Positions 24,842 to 34,270 of a stretch of 64,000 bases of DNA are shown one piece after another (positions within the stretch are counted from its first letter, which is position 1; every line of letters starts with the position of its first letter). The notes beneath the pieces were generated by a model. The model worked only from the letters and a program-made list of their open reading frames with translations, was not told the origin of the DNA and did no database searches. The stretch is from Pseudooceanicola nanhaiensis DSM 18065 (GTDB lineage: Bacteria > Pseudomonadota > Alphaproteobacteria > Rhodobacterales > Rhodobacteraceae). The stretch is taken from the NCBI RefSeq assembly GCF_000688295.1, contig NZ_JHZF01000011.1:1024288-1088287 (forward strand), written 5' to 3'. The position numbers and the translations under genes are program-made.

Positions 24842-25018
24842 ATGCCGGTGCAATGGCTGCTCCGGATGGTGACATGGGCGCGCAACCCGCCCTCCGCCGC
24901 GCGGGTCTGGCTGGTGCTGGGCGTGGTGGCGGCCTGCCTCGCGATCTGGGGCATCGAACAGCTCGTGGGCTTTCCAGAGGATTGGGCGCCGGCCCGCGCG
25001 CCCGTGCAGCTGCGCTGA
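24842..25018 (+). CDS. Small membrane protein (58 aa), unknown function
   Basis: The ATG lies one base after the hpt stop. The product has a basic N-terminus (MPVQWLLRMVTWARNPPS), a hydrophobic segment VWLVLGVVAACLAIWGIEQ at about 22-40, and a polar tail FPEDWAPARAPVQLR. Tight coupling to hpt and a clean membrane segment support a real gene. The function is unknown. Confidence 0.7.
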   Translation: MPVQWLLRMVTWARNPPSAARVWLVLGVVAACLAIWGIEQLVGFPEDWAPARAPVQLR

Positions 25019-25151
25019 TGAAATGTGCGCCGCCGCACACGGCGTGTTCGGCGGAAATTTTCGCCTTTCACGAATTCGTCAGAGTGTTCGGCCGCGCGGC
25101 CTGCTACCGTTGACGTATCGACAACCAGGCAACCCCCGACGGGAGACCAAG

Positions 25152-25616
25152 ATGAAGAAGCTGTTTCTGGCCACCGCCGCTCTGGCAACTCTGGGCATGA
25201 CCTCGGCCGCGATCGGCCAGGACCAGAAGAACCCCGCCGTGGAAGCGCGGCAATCGCTGATGCATCTCTACGCCTTCAACCTCGGCACGCTTGGGGCCAT
25301 GGCCAAGGGCGAGATGGAGTATGACGCCGAGGCCGCGCAGGCGGCGGCCGGCAACCTCGCGAAGCTGGCCTCGGTGAACCAGATGGCGATGTGGCCCGAG
25401 GGCACCGACAACGCCTCGATCGAGGGCACCGCCGCCCTGCCCGCGATCTGGGAGGACGGCTCGGACATCGGCGACAAGGTGCAGGCGCTCGAAGAGGCGA
25501 CCGCGGCGCTGGCCGACACCGCCGGTGACGGGGTCGAGGCGATCCAGGCCGGCATGGGCGCCGTAGGCGGCGCCTGCGGGGCCTGCCACAAGGCCTACCG
25601 CGCCTCGAACAACTGA
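25152..25616 (+). CDS. Class II cytochrome c (cytochrome c'/c556 type)
   Basis: This 154-residue periplasmic protein has a signal peptide (MKKLFLATAALATLGMTSAAIG) and a four-helix-bundle body with the single heme motif CGACHKAYR at the extreme C-terminus, the defining arrangement of class II cytochromes. Cytochrome c' binds NO and CO; the c556 type carries electrons. The ATG at 25152 begins the signal peptide. It lies 24 bases before the diheme cytochrome gene, so both are likely co-expressed. Confidence 0.93.
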   Translation: MKKLFLATAALATLGMTSAAIGQDQKNPAVEARQSLMHLYAFNLGTLGAMAKGEMEYDAEAAQAAAGNLAKLASVNQMAMWPEGTDNASIEGTAALPAIWEDGSDIGDKVQALEEATAALADTAGDGVEAIQAGMGAVGGACGACHKAYRASNN

Positions 25617-25640
25617 CCTGACACCGCGCCGGATCCCGAG

Positions 25641-26540
25641 ATGAAGGCTTTCGTTACCCTGCTGTTCCTTGCCGTCCTCGGCGGCGCGGTCTTCTGGTAT
25701 GTCACCCGTCCCGGCACCGCCGGGGCGGAGACCTATGCCGGTCTCACGGGCGATGCCGCCCGGGGCGAGACGGTGTTCTGGGCGGGCGGTTGCGCCTCGT
25801 GCCACGCGGCGCCGGGCGCCGAGGGCGAAGAGCGGCTGGTGATGGCCGGCGGCACCGCGCTCGCCAGCTCCTTCGGCACCTTCTACGCGCCCAACATCTC
25901 GCCCGATCCCGAGGCGGGCATCGGCGGCTGGAGCGTTGCGGATCTGGGCAACGCGATGCAGGCCGGGGTCGCGCCCGGCGGCGCACATCTCTACCCGGCG
26001 TTCCCCTACACCTCCTACACCAAGGCAGAGCCGCAGGACATCGCGGACCTGCATGCCTTCATGGCCACGCTGCCCGCCTCGGACGCGGCGAACAAGGCGC
26101 ATGACGTGGGCTTCCCCTACACCATCCGCCGGCTGCTCGGCGGCTGGAAATCCCTGTTCCTCGATGACGCCTGGGTGCTGACCAACGCCACCACCGACCG
26201 GCTGGCCCGCGGACGCTATCTGGTCGAGGCGCTCGGCCATTGCGGCGAATGCCACACGCCGCGCAACCGGCTGGGCGGGCTCGACACCGCGAACTGGCTG
26301 GGCGGCGCGGCCAATCCGGCGGGCGAGGGACGGATCCCCAATATCACGCCCGGCGGGCTCGACTGGTCCGAGGCGGACATCGCGGAATACCTGAAGAGCG
26401 GCTTCACGCCCGAATTCGACGTGGCCGGCGGCGAGATGGCCGAGGTCGTGCAGAACACCGCGCAGCTGAGCGACGAGGACCGCGCGTCGATCGCGGCCTA
26501 CCTGAAGGCCGTCCCCGCGGTCGAATCCGCGGCGCAGTGA
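25641..26540 (+). CDS. Membrane-anchored diheme cytochrome c
   Basis: This 299-residue protein starts with an uncleaved-looking hydrophobic anchor (MKAFVTLLFLAVLGGAVFWY). It carries two class I heme motifs, CASCH near residue 52 and CGECH near residue 202, each followed by methionine-ligand candidates. It resembles cytochrome subunits of alcohol and sugar dehydrogenases, but no dehydrogenase gene is adjacent. It probably passes electrons in the periplasm, perhaps with the upstream class II cytochrome. Confidence 0.92.
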   Translation: MKAFVTLLFLAVLGGAVFWYVTRPGTAGAETYAGLTGDAARGETVFWAGGCASCHAAPGAEGEERLVMAGGTALASSFGTFYAPNISPDPEAGIGGWSVADLGNAMQAGVAPGGAHLYPAFPYTSYTKAEPQDIADLHAFMATLPASDAANKAHDVGFPYTIRRLLGGWKSLFLDDAWVLTNATTDRLARGRYLVEALGHCGECHTPRNRLGGLDTANWLGGAANPAGEGRIPNITPGGLDWSEADIAEYLKSGFTPEFDVAGGEMAEVVQNTAQLSDEDRASIAAYLKAVPAVESAAQ

Positions 26541-26558
26541 GGGGCGACGCCCCCCTCA
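26538..26558. terminator. Hairpin spanning both stop codons of converging genes
   Basis: A perfect 7-bp stem TGAGGGG/CCCCTCA with a 7-base loop begins with the TGA of the diheme cytochrome gene and ends with the complement of the holC TGA. It probably terminates both transcripts; there is no long T-tract. Confidence 0.55.
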
Positions 26559-27014
26559 GCGTTCGGACTTCTTCACCCAGCTTCCGGATTCGTCCGACCA
26601 GTACTGCGCGCCGCAGCCCGCGGCGGTCAGCTCCCGCCACTGGCTGCGGGCCCGTTCCAGGGCCGCCGCGTCCCCGCCGTCGAACAGGATGCAGACCCGG
26701 TCGAGCCCGTTGACCTCCTCGGCCGTGACCTGCGCGCCCTCCACGCTCATCACGCAGGTGGCCCCGTTGGGGGCCTCTGCCTCGGTCGTCAGCAGCACCG
26801 GCTGGAGCGCGTCATGCGGCCCGCCCGCCTGACCGTGCGGCAGGAACCCGTCCTCGGGCTCCAGCCACAGCTTCTGGTCGAGCCAGTCGAGGTAGCGCGG
26901 GTTCCGCCCGCGCACCGCGACCCGCCAGCCACGCTTCAGCGAAGCCTCCAGCAGCCGGGGCAGCGCCGCTTCGAGCGGCTGCTGCGTCAGGTGGTAGAAA
27001 TAGGCCGCGCCCAT
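26556..27014 (-). CDS. holC: DNA polymerase III subunit chi
   Basis: This 152-residue protein is the chi subunit, which links the clamp-loader to single-strand DNA-binding protein. The start MGAAYFYHLTQQPLEAALPRL and the core LLEASLKRGWRVAVRG with WLEPEDGFLPHG are typical of alphaproteobacterial HolC. It starts one base after the pepA stop, an arrangement (pepA-holC) common across proteobacteria. Confidence 0.94.
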   Translation of the reverse strand: MGAAYFYHLTQQPLEAALPRLLEASLKRGWRVAVRGRNPRYLDWLDQKLWLEPEDGFLPHGQAGGPHDALQPVLLTTEAEAPNGATCVMSVEGAQVTAEEVNGLDRVCILFDGGDAAALERARSQWRELTAAGCGAQYWSDESGSWVKKSER

Positions 27015-27015
27015 G

Positions 27016-28482
27016 TCAGGACTCGTAACCGTCCTTCACCAGCCGGTCGAGCGCCAGCACGCCCCAGCCGGTGGCCCCTTTCGGTGCCGTCGCGCTGTCC
27101 GAGGTCCTGAGCGCCACGCCCGCGATGTCGATGTGGCACCAGGGCGTCTCGTCCTTCACGAAGCGCCGCAGGAACTGCGCCGCGGTGATCGAACCGGCGG
27201 GCCGGCCGCCGACGTTCTTCATGTCGGCGATGCGCGACTTGAGCTGGTCGTCATAGACCTGCCCCATGGGCAGGCGCCACGCGCCCTCGCCCTCGCTTTC
27301 GGCGGCCTTCAGGAGCTTGCCGCAGAAGGCGTCGTCGTTCGAGAAGACGCCCGCGTTCTCGTGCCCGAGCGCGATGATCATAGCGCCCGTCAGCGTCGCC
27401 AGATCGACGATGCCCGAGGGTTTGAACCGCTCCTGCGTGTACCAGAGCACGTCGCAGAGCACGAGCCGGCCCTCCGCATCCGTATTGATGACCTCGATCG
27501 TGTCGCCCTTCATCGACTTCACCACGTCGCCCGGACGCTGGGCATTGCCCGCGACCGTGTTCTCCACAAGCCCGACGAGGCCCACGACATTCGCCCTGGC
27601 CTTGCGCAGCGCCAGCGTCCGCATGACGCCCGAGACGACGCCCGCGCCGCCCATGTCCATCGTCATGTCCTCCATCCCGGCGGCGGGCTTCAGCGAGATG
27701 CCGCCGGTGTCGAAGACGACGCCCTTGCCGACGAAGGCCAGGGGCGGCTCGTCGCCGCCGCCGTTCCATTCCATCACCACGACCTTCGAGGGCATGACCG
27801 AGGCCATGCCGACCGCCAGAAGCGCGTTCATCCCGAGCTTCCCGAGATCGGCCTCCTCCAGCACCTCGACCTTCAGCCCGAGGCTCTCCATCTCCTTCAG
27901 GCGGCGGGCAAATTCCTCGGTGGTCAGCACATTGGCGGGTTCGTTCACCAGGTCGCGGGTGAAGAAGACGCCTTGGGCCGCGGCCAGCAGCGGGCGGGCG
28001 GCGGCCTCGGCCTCCTCGGGCTTGGCGGCCATGACCTTCACCTCGCCCTTCGCATCGGCCTTCTTCGTCCGCTGCGCATCGAAATCATAGGCCATCAGCG
28101 CCGCGCCGAGCGCCACGTCGGCCACCCGCCGGGTCCCCCCCGCGAGCAGCAGCGTGCCCGCCTTGCCCAGCGACTTGCCCAGAAGGCCGCCGGCCTTGCG
28201 CGCCTCGCTCAGCGTGGCGGCGCGCGGCAGGTGCAGCACGACCAGCTTCTCGGCGGCCAGCCCCACGGGCCAGTCGATCACCGCGCCCTCGCCCGGCTTC
28301 TTGCCGCTCCAGCCCTCGCTCTCGACCAGCCGCGCCAGCGCGCCCTTCGTCAGCCGGTTCACCCGGCGGGCGGCGGTGTCGAGCTTGCCCGCCTCGCCGA
28401 TGATGACGGCGACGGTGCCCTCGGCGCTGGCGATGGCCTCGATGTCGGTGGCGTGGAAAGAGATGGAAACCGGCTCGGTCAC
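27016..28482 (-). CDS. pepA: Leucyl aminopeptidase (M17)
   Basis: This 488-residue cytosolic dizinc aminopeptidase removes N-terminal residues from peptides. The M17 signature NTDAEGRLVLCD, the metal-ligand motif VGKGVVFDTGG and the AGVVSGVM region are complete. PepA can also act as a DNA-binding accessory in Xer recombination in enterics; this is not testable here. It diverges from lptF across about 160 bases. Confidence 0.96.
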   Translation of the reverse strand: MTEPVSISFHATDIEAIASAEGTVAVIIGEAGKLDTAARRVNRLTKGALARLVESEGWSGKKPGEGAVIDWPVGLAAEKLVVLHLPRAATLSEARKAGGLLGKSLGKAGTLLLAGGTRRVADVALGAALMAYDFDAQRTKKADAKGEVKVMAAKPEEAEAAARPLLAAAQGVFFTRDLVNEPANVLTTEEFARRLKEMESLGLKVEVLEEADLGKLGMNALLAVGMASVMPSKVVVMEWNGGGDEPPLAFVGKGVVFDTGGISLKPAAGMEDMTMDMGGAGVVSGVMRTLALRKARANVVGLVGLVENTVAGNAQRPGDVVKSMKGDTIEVINTDAEGRLVLCDVLWYTQERFKPSGIVDLATLTGAMIIALGHENAGVFSNDDAFCGKLLKAAESEGEGAWRLPMGQVYDDQLKSRIADMKNVGGRPAGSITAAQFLRRFVKDETPWCHIDIAGVALRTSDSATAPKGATGWGVLALDRLVKDGYES

Positions 28483-28642
28483 GGGCTGCTCCTGTGATTG
28501 CTAGGGGATATGTCGCGCGGCAGGCTATCCGCGCCCCGCGGCATTGGCCAGATAGGAGTTTTCCCCGCCCGGCCTTTCGGCTAGCTTGGAGCGCAGAACA
28601 GGGGCCGGCAGGGCCCCGGGCCGAGCGGGAGACTTGAGGGAC

Positions 28643-29788
28643 GTGGCACGCTTCGACAGATACCTGCTGTCGCAGTTCCTGCTGCTCTTCGGCTTCTTCG
28701 CGCTGGTGCTCGTGTCGATCTTCTGGATCAACAGCGCCGTGCGGCTCTTCGACCAGCTCATCGCGGACGGCCAGAGCGCCGGGATCGTGCTGCAATACAC
28801 GCTGCTGTCGCTGCCCCGGGTGATCGGGATGGTGCTGCCGATCGCGGGTTTCGCGGCGGTGGTCTATGTCACCAACCGGCTTGCGGGCGACAGCGAGATG
28901 GTGGTGCTGCGCTCGTCCGGGATCTCGCCCTGGCGGTTGGCGCGCGGGGCCGTCGTCTTCGGCCTCTTCGTCGCCGCCGCGGCCTCGGTCATCGCGCACC
29001 TGCTGCTGCCGCTCTCGAAGCAGGAACTTGCCGAGCGGCAGCGGGCGCTGACCCGCGACGTCACCGCCCGGCTGCTGAGCGACGGCACCTTCCTGCACCC
29101 GACCGAGGGCGTGACCTTCTACATCCGCCAGATAGACCCCGACGGGACGCTGAACGACATCTTCCTGTCGGACCGCCGCGACCCGGCCCGGACCGAGGAT
29201 TTCACCGCCCGCCGCGCCTATCTCGTCAATGCCGCCGAGGACCAGGACGAAGGATCGCGCCCGAGCCTCGTGATGATCGACGGCAGCGTGCAGTCGCTGA
29301 ACGAGGAAACGCGCCGGCTGACGGTCACGCGATTCGACGATTTCTCCTACGACCTGACGCGGATGATCGGGGACGCCACCGCGCCCGACCGCAGTGCCGA
29401 ATACATGCGGACGTGGCGCCTGCTCAGCGATCCCGAGGGGGTGGCCGCGGAGACGGGCGAAAGCCTCGGCGCGGTCGTCGAGGAGGCGCATGCCCGGTTC
29501 CGCGACGCGGGCATCGCCTTCGCCGCCGCGCTGATCGGCTTCGGCGCGATGATGGCGGGCGGGTTCAGCCGCTTCGGCGCGTGGCGGCAGATCGGGCTGG
29601 CCGTGCTGATGCTGGTGGCAGTGAAGATGTCGGAAAACCTCTGCGCGGGCGTGGTGGTGGAAGCGCCCTCGCTCTGGCCGGTGAGCTACCTTCCGGTCGT
29701 GCTGGGGCTGGCGCTGGCGGCGACGCTGCTCTGGTGGGCGGGCCGGGTCAAACGGCTGCCCGCTTCGGCCGGGGCGGCGCCGGCATGA
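28643..29788 (+). CDS. lptF: LPS export ABC permease LptF
   Basis: This 381-residue inner-membrane permease works with LptG and LptB to move lipopolysaccharide toward the periplasmic bridge. It has three transmembrane segments at each end (start MARFDRYLLSQFLLLFGFFA) and a large periplasmic domain at about 125-270. The likely start is GTG at 28643; an in-frame TTG three codons earlier is also possible, while the frame from 28586 would add a non-conserved arginine-rich extension. It overlaps lptG by four bases. Confidence 0.93.
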   Translation: MARFDRYLLSQFLLLFGFFALVLVSIFWINSAVRLFDQLIADGQSAGIVLQYTLLSLPRVIGMVLPIAGFAAVVYVTNRLAGDSEMVVLRSSGISPWRLARGAVVFGLFVAAAASVIAHLLLPLSKQELAERQRALTRDVTARLLSDGTFLHPTEGVTFYIRQIDPDGTLNDIFLSDRRDPARTEDFTARRAYLVNAAEDQDEGSRPSLVMIDGSVQSLNEETRRLTVTRFDDFSYDLTRMIGDATAPDRSAEYMRTWRLLSDPEGVAAETGESLGAVVEEAHARFRDAGIAFAAALIGFGAMMAGGFSRFGAWRQIGLAVLMLVAVKMSENLCAGVVVEAPSLWPVSYLPVVLGLALAATLLWWAGRVKRLPASAGAAPA

Positions 29789-30882
29789 TCCTGCATTTCT
29801 ACTTCGCCCGGCGTTTCCTGAAGTCCTTCCTCGGGCTGATGCTGGTCTTCACCCTGCTGATCATGCTCTTCGACCTGATCGAGCAGATCCGGCGGCTTTC
29901 GGACACGACGGCGGGCTTCTCACAGGCGCTCGGCCTGACGATGCTGCACGTGCCCGAGACGCTCTACGAGATGATCCCCCTGATCGTCGTGCTCGCCACC
30001 GTGGCGATGTTCGTGGGCCTCGCGCGCTCGTCCGAGCTGGTGGTGACGCGGGCCGCGGGCCGGGCGGCACTGGTGTCGCTCATGTCGCCGGTGCTGGTGG
30101 CCTTCGGGATCGGCGTCTTTGCCCTCGCACTGCTGAACCCGATCGTGGCGGTCACGCTCAAGCGCTATTCGGCGATGACGGAATTCTACCTCTCGGGCTC
30201 GAACGCCGCGCTTTCCTTCAGCTCCGAGGGGCTCTGGCTCCGGCAGGGCGACGATGACGGGCAGACGGTGATCCATGCGGGCCGCGCCAATGCCGAGGGC
30301 ACGCAGTTCTACGGTGTCACCTTCTACGGATACGCGCCCCAGGGCGGGCTCACCAGCCGCACCGAGGCCGAGAGCGCGGAGCTGCTCGACGGGGAATGGC
30401 TGCTCACGGACGTGAAACGCTGGCCGCTCGACGCGGGCGGCAACCCCGAGGCGCTGGCTGAGACGGCCCCGACGGTGCGCGTGCCCTCCTCGCTGACCGT
30501 GGACAACATCCGCGACAGTTTCGGTGAGCCTTCCGCGATTTCCATCTGGGACCTCCCCGCCTATACCGCGGCGCTGAAGGAGGCCGGATTCTCCGCCCGC
30601 CGCTATCTCGTCTGGATCCAGACCGAGCTTGCGCGGCCCTTCTTCCTCATGGCGATGGTCCTCATCGCCGCCGCCTTCACCATGCGGCACGCGCGCTCCG
30701 GCAAGGTCGGGCTGGCGGTGCTGACATCCATCCTGATGGGGTTTTCGCTGTACTACGTGAAGAACTTCGCCCAGATCCTCGGCGACAACGGCCAGATCCC
30801 GATCTGGGTCGCCGCCTGGGCCCCGCCCGTGGCGGCCCTGATGCTTTCGGTCGGCCTCGTGCTGCAGATGGAGGACGGCTGA
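29785..30882 (+). CDS. lptG: LPS export ABC permease LptG
   Basis: This 365-residue YjgP/YjgQ permease starts MILHFYFARRFLKSFLGLML and has the same two-by-three membrane layout as LptF around a periplasmic beta-jellyroll. The core motif LARSSELVVTRAAG is conserved. It overlaps lptF by four bases and lptD by one, so the export machinery is translationally linked. Confidence 0.94.
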   Translation: MILHFYFARRFLKSFLGLMLVFTLLIMLFDLIEQIRRLSDTTAGFSQALGLTMLHVPETLYEMIPLIVVLATVAMFVGLARSSELVVTRAAGRAALVSLMSPVLVAFGIGVFALALLNPIVAVTLKRYSAMTEFYLSGSNAALSFSSEGLWLRQGDDDGQTVIHAGRANAEGTQFYGVTFYGYAPQGGLTSRTEAESAELLDGEWLLTDVKRWPLDAGGNPEALAETAPTVRVPSSLTVDNIRDSFGEPSAISIWDLPAYTAALKEAGFSARRYLVWIQTELARPFFLMAMVLIAAAFTMRHARSGKVGLAVLTSILMGFSLYYVKNFAQILGDNGQIPIWVAAWAPPVAALMLSVGLVLQMEDG

Positions 30883-33023
30883 TGCGGCGGCTCCGCTTTC
30901 TTGTTCTCGCGCTGATCGGGCTGCTGCCGCTGCCCGCCGCGGCGCAGGATGCCGCGATGCTGATCGCCGACCGGGTCTTCCTCGACGGGCGCGAGACCGT
31001 CGTCGCCGAGGGCCGCGTCGAGGCGCTGCGCGACGGCGTGCGCCTGCAGGCGCAGCGGATCGTCTATCACCAGGGCACCGGCCGGCTCGAGATCACCGGG
31101 CCGATCACCCTCACCGAGCAGAGCGGCCGCGCCGTGGTGCTGGCCGACAGCGCCGAGCTGGACGAGGACCTGCGCAACGGCCTGGTGCGCGGCGCGCGGT
31201 TGATGCTCGACCAGCAGGTCCAGCTTGCCGCCCGCGAGCTCGACCGCAGCGAGGGCCGGTATTCGCAGCTCTACAAGGCCACGGTGTCCTCCTGCCACGT
31301 CTGCAACGACGGCCGCCCGCCACTGTGGCAGATCCGCGCCCGCCGGGTGATCCACGACCAGCAGGAACGCCAGCTCTACTTCGACAACGCGCGGTTCGAG
31401 GTGCTGGGCGTGCCGATCTTCTGGCTGCCCCGCCTGCGTCTGCCGGACCCCTCGCTGAAGCGCGCGACCGGGTTCCTGATCCCCTCGCTCAACCGCGATT
31501 CCCGCCTGGGGACCGGGGTGAAGGTGCCCTATTTCATCAAGATGGGCCAAAGCCGCGACCTGACGCTGACCCCGTTCTGGTCATCGAACACCCGGACGCT
31601 GGAATTCCGCTACCGCCAGGCCTTCCGCACCGGCCGGATCGAGGTCTACGGCGCCGTCTCGGACGACGACCTGCTGCCCGGAGAGCTGCGCGGCTATATC
31701 GACGGCCGCGGCGCCTTCGCGCTGCCGCGGGACTTCCGGCTCGAGTTCGACGTGGAGGGCACGCTGGATGACGCCTATCCGACCGAATACGATTATCTGG
31801 ACAAGGACCGGCTGGACAGCCAGCTGGCGGTGAGCCGGGTCCGGCGCGACGAATACATCCGCGGCGCGCTGACCAATTACCACACGCTGCGCGAGGACGA
31901 GGACGACGCCAACATCCCCTCGCTGATCGGCGACATCACCTATGAACGGCGCTTCTTCCCGCGCCGCATCGGCGGCGAGCTCCGGCTCGGGACCGAGCTG
32001 CACAGCCATTACCGCTATTCCGATCTGGACGTGGACGGCCCCGATCCGGACACCGTCGTCGACGGCCGTGACGTGACGCGGCTGACCGTCGATGCCGCCT
32101 GGCTGAACAGCTGGACCCTGCGCAGCGGCATCCGGGCCGAGACCGAGGCCGGCGTCGCGCTGGACAGCTTCTGGACCGGTCAGGACATGTCCCTGCCCGC
32201 CACCCAGAGCGGGGCGGCGCCGCGGCTCGGCGTGACCTTCCGCTGGCCGCTGAAGAAGGTCGGCGCGTCGGGCGCGGTACACGTCCTCGAACCGCTGGCC
32301 CAGCTGGCCTGGACCGGCGGCGATGACCTGGAGGTCGCCAACGACGAGAGCACGCGGGTCGAATTCGACGAGGGCAACCTCCTGGCGCTCTCCCGCTTCC
32401 CGGCGCCCGACCGCCGCGAACGCGGCTGGCGCGCGGCCGTGGGCTTCAACTGGACCCGGTACGCCGTGTCGGGCTGGCAGAGCCGCCTGACCGTCGGACA
32501 GGTGATCCGCGACGAAACCGACGGCGACTTCCACCTCTCGTCCGGGCTCTCGGGCCGGTCCTCGGACCTTCTTGTCGCCGGCCAGCTGATCGGGCCCGAG
32601 GGCCTCGCCTTCACCGCGCGCAGCATCATCCGCGACCGCTCCGACCTGACCAAGGCCGAGGCGCGCGCCAGCTGGATCACGCCCGGTGTCGCGGTCGGGG
32701 CGAGCTATCTCTGGCTCGACGACGACCCGCGCGAGAACCGGGCCGACACGATCTCGGAATGGGCGGTCGACGGCACCGTCCGGCTGGCCGAGAACTGGCT
32801 CGGCTCGGCCAACTGGCGCTACGACCTTGCCAGCAACGCAACCGCCGAGGCGGGCGTGGGCCTGACCTACATCAACGAATGCGTCGAGATGGAGTTTTCG
32901 GCCTCGCGCCGCTTCACCTCGTCCACTATTGTCACCCCATCGACGGACTTCAGCTTTACCATCGGCTTGCGGGGCTTCTCCGGCAATGCCGACGGGCAAC
33001 GCTTCACCCGGACCTGCAAATGA
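30882..33023 (+). CDS. lptD: LPS assembly protein LptD
   Basis: This 713-residue outer-membrane protein inserts LPS into the outer leaflet. It has a signal peptide (cleavage near AAAQDA), an N-terminal OstA/LptA-like jellyroll (about 25-130) and a large beta-barrel. One CHVCNDGRPP cysteine pair lies near residue 137 and further cysteines near the C-terminus (NECVEM, FTRTCK), consistent with the interdomain disulfides LptD needs. The motif PIFWLPRLRLPDPSLKRATG marks the family. It overlaps surA by four bases. Confidence 0.95.
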   Translation: MRRLRFLVLALIGLLPLPAAAQDAAMLIADRVFLDGRETVVAEGRVEALRDGVRLQAQRIVYHQGTGRLEITGPITLTEQSGRAVVLADSAELDEDLRNGLVRGARLMLDQQVQLAARELDRSEGRYSQLYKATVSSCHVCNDGRPPLWQIRARRVIHDQQERQLYFDNARFEVLGVPIFWLPRLRLPDPSLKRATGFLIPSLNRDSRLGTGVKVPYFIKMGQSRDLTLTPFWSSNTRTLEFRYRQAFRTGRIEVYGAVSDDDLLPGELRGYIDGRGAFALPRDFRLEFDVEGTLDDAYPTEYDYLDKDRLDSQLAVSRVRRDEYIRGALTNYHTLREDEDDANIPSLIGDITYERRFFPRRIGGELRLGTELHSHYRYSDLDVDGPDPDTVVDGRDVTRLTVDAAWLNSWTLRSGIRAETEAGVALDSFWTGQDMSLPATQSGAAPRLGVTFRWPLKKVGASGAVHVLEPLAQLAWTGGDDLEVANDESTRVEFDEGNLLALSRFPAPDRRERGWRAAVGFNWTRYAVSGWQSRLTVGQVIRDETDGDFHLSSGLSGRSSDLLVAGQLIGPEGLAFTARSIIRDRSDLTKAEARASWITPGVAVGASYLWLDDDPRENRADTISEWAVDGTVRLAENWLGSANWRYDLASNATAEAGVGLTYINECVEMEFSASRRFTSSTIVTPSTDFSFTIGLRGFSGNADGQRFTRTCK

Positions 33024-34261
33024 CGTATCGAGCACGCATGACGACCACAGGCAAAAAGATCGCGCGCCTCGGCGCCCTCCTCACCGCCCTTGTTCTGGGG
33101 CAGCCGGCCATGGCGCAGAACCTCTTCGCGCCGGTCGTGAAGGTCGGCGATTCCGTCGTGACAGGCTACGAACTGGCGCAGCGGACCCGGATGCTGGAGA
33201 TCCTGAACGCCCCCGGCGATCCGGCCGAACTGGCCGAGAAGCAGCTGATCGAGGACCGGCTGAAACTGGCCGAGGCCGCGCGGTTCGGCATCACCGTCAG
33301 CCCCGAGGACCTGGCCGCGGGGAAAGAGGAATTCGCCGCCCGCGCCAACCTGAGCGCCGACGAGTTCACCGCCGCGCTCGCCCAGGCCGGCGTCGCCGAG
33401 GAAAGCTTCGACGCCTTCGTCCGCTCCGGCATCGCCTGGCGGCAACTGGTGCGCGGCCGTTACGGCCGGCTGGTGACCATCGACCAGCAGGACATCGACC
33501 GTGCGCTCACCACCGCCCCCAACGGGGAAGCCGTGCGGGTCCTGATCTCGGAGATCTTCATCCCCACGCCTCCCGGACGGGAAGCCGAGGCGCAGGCGCT
33601 GGCCGAGCAGATCTCGCAGATCGGCACGCTGGAAGGCTTTGCCGATGCCGCGCGGCGCTATTCCGCCGCACCGTCGGGCCGCGCCGGGGGCCGGGTCAAC
33701 TGGATGCCGCTGGCGGACCTGCCGGCGAACCTGCGGGGCGTGATCCTCGGGCTGAAGCCCGGGCAGGTCAGCCGCCCGCTGCCGATCCCCGGCGCGCTGG
33801 CGCTGTTCCAGCTGCGCGCGATCGAGGAAGGCGGCTACAAGCCCTACGAGGTCGTCGCGATGGATTACGCCGCCTATTACATCGCCGGCGGCCGCTCGGA
33901 AGAGGCGCTGCGCCGCGCCGCCGAGATCAAGTCGCGGGTGGACCAGTGCGACGACCTCTACGGCATCGCGCAGGGCCAGCCGCCGAGCGTGCTGGACCGC
34001 GGCCGCAAGACCGTCGGAGAGATCCCTCAGGACGTGGCCTATGAGCTCGCGAAGCTCGACAAGAACGAGGTCTCGACCGGCCTCACCCGGTCGAACGGGC
34101 AGACGCTCGTGTTCCTGATGCTCTGCGATCGCGAGACGCAGCTTGCGGCAGAGGTCGACGAGCAGGCGGTGCAGACCGAGCTGCAGAACCAGCAGATCGA
34201 CCGTTTCGCGAACCAGTTGCTGGCGCGGCTCAAGGCCGAAACCCGCATCGTCCGTTACTGA
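33020..34261 (+). CDS. surA: Periplasmic peptidyl-prolyl isomerase/chaperone SurA-like
   Basis: The 413-residue product has a signal peptide, an N-terminal SurA chaperone domain (about 35-160) and one parvulin domain (about 165-275, RVLISEIFIPTPPG to GALALFQLRAIEEGG). It escorts outer-membrane proteins, including LptD encoded just upstream. The ATG overlaps the lptD stop by four bases; an internal ATG six codons later is an alternative start. Confidence 0.92.
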   Translation: MTYRARMTTTGKKIARLGALLTALVLGQPAMAQNLFAPVVKVGDSVVTGYELAQRTRMLEILNAPGDPAELAEKQLIEDRLKLAEAARFGITVSPEDLAAGKEEFAARANLSADEFTAALAQAGVAEESFDAFVRSGIAWRQLVRGRYGRLVTIDQQDIDRALTTAPNGEAVRVLISEIFIPTPPGREAEAQALAEQISQIGTLEGFADAARRYSAAPSGRAGGRVNWMPLADLPANLRGVILGLKPGQVSRPLPIPGALALFQLRAIEEGGYKPYEVVAMDYAAYYIAGGRSEEALRRAAEIKSRVDQCDDLYGIAQGQPPSVLDRGRKTVGEIPQDVAYELAKLDKNEVSTGLTRSNGQTLVFLMLCDRETQLAAEVDEQAVQTELQNQQIDRFANQLLARLKAETRIVRY

Positions 34262-34270
34262 GGTCGGCGC

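Noticed and set aside
25110-25124. FnrL-like box before the class II cytochrome gene
   Set aside because: TTGAC and GACAA are separated by five bases rather than the consensus four and the half-sites match only partly.
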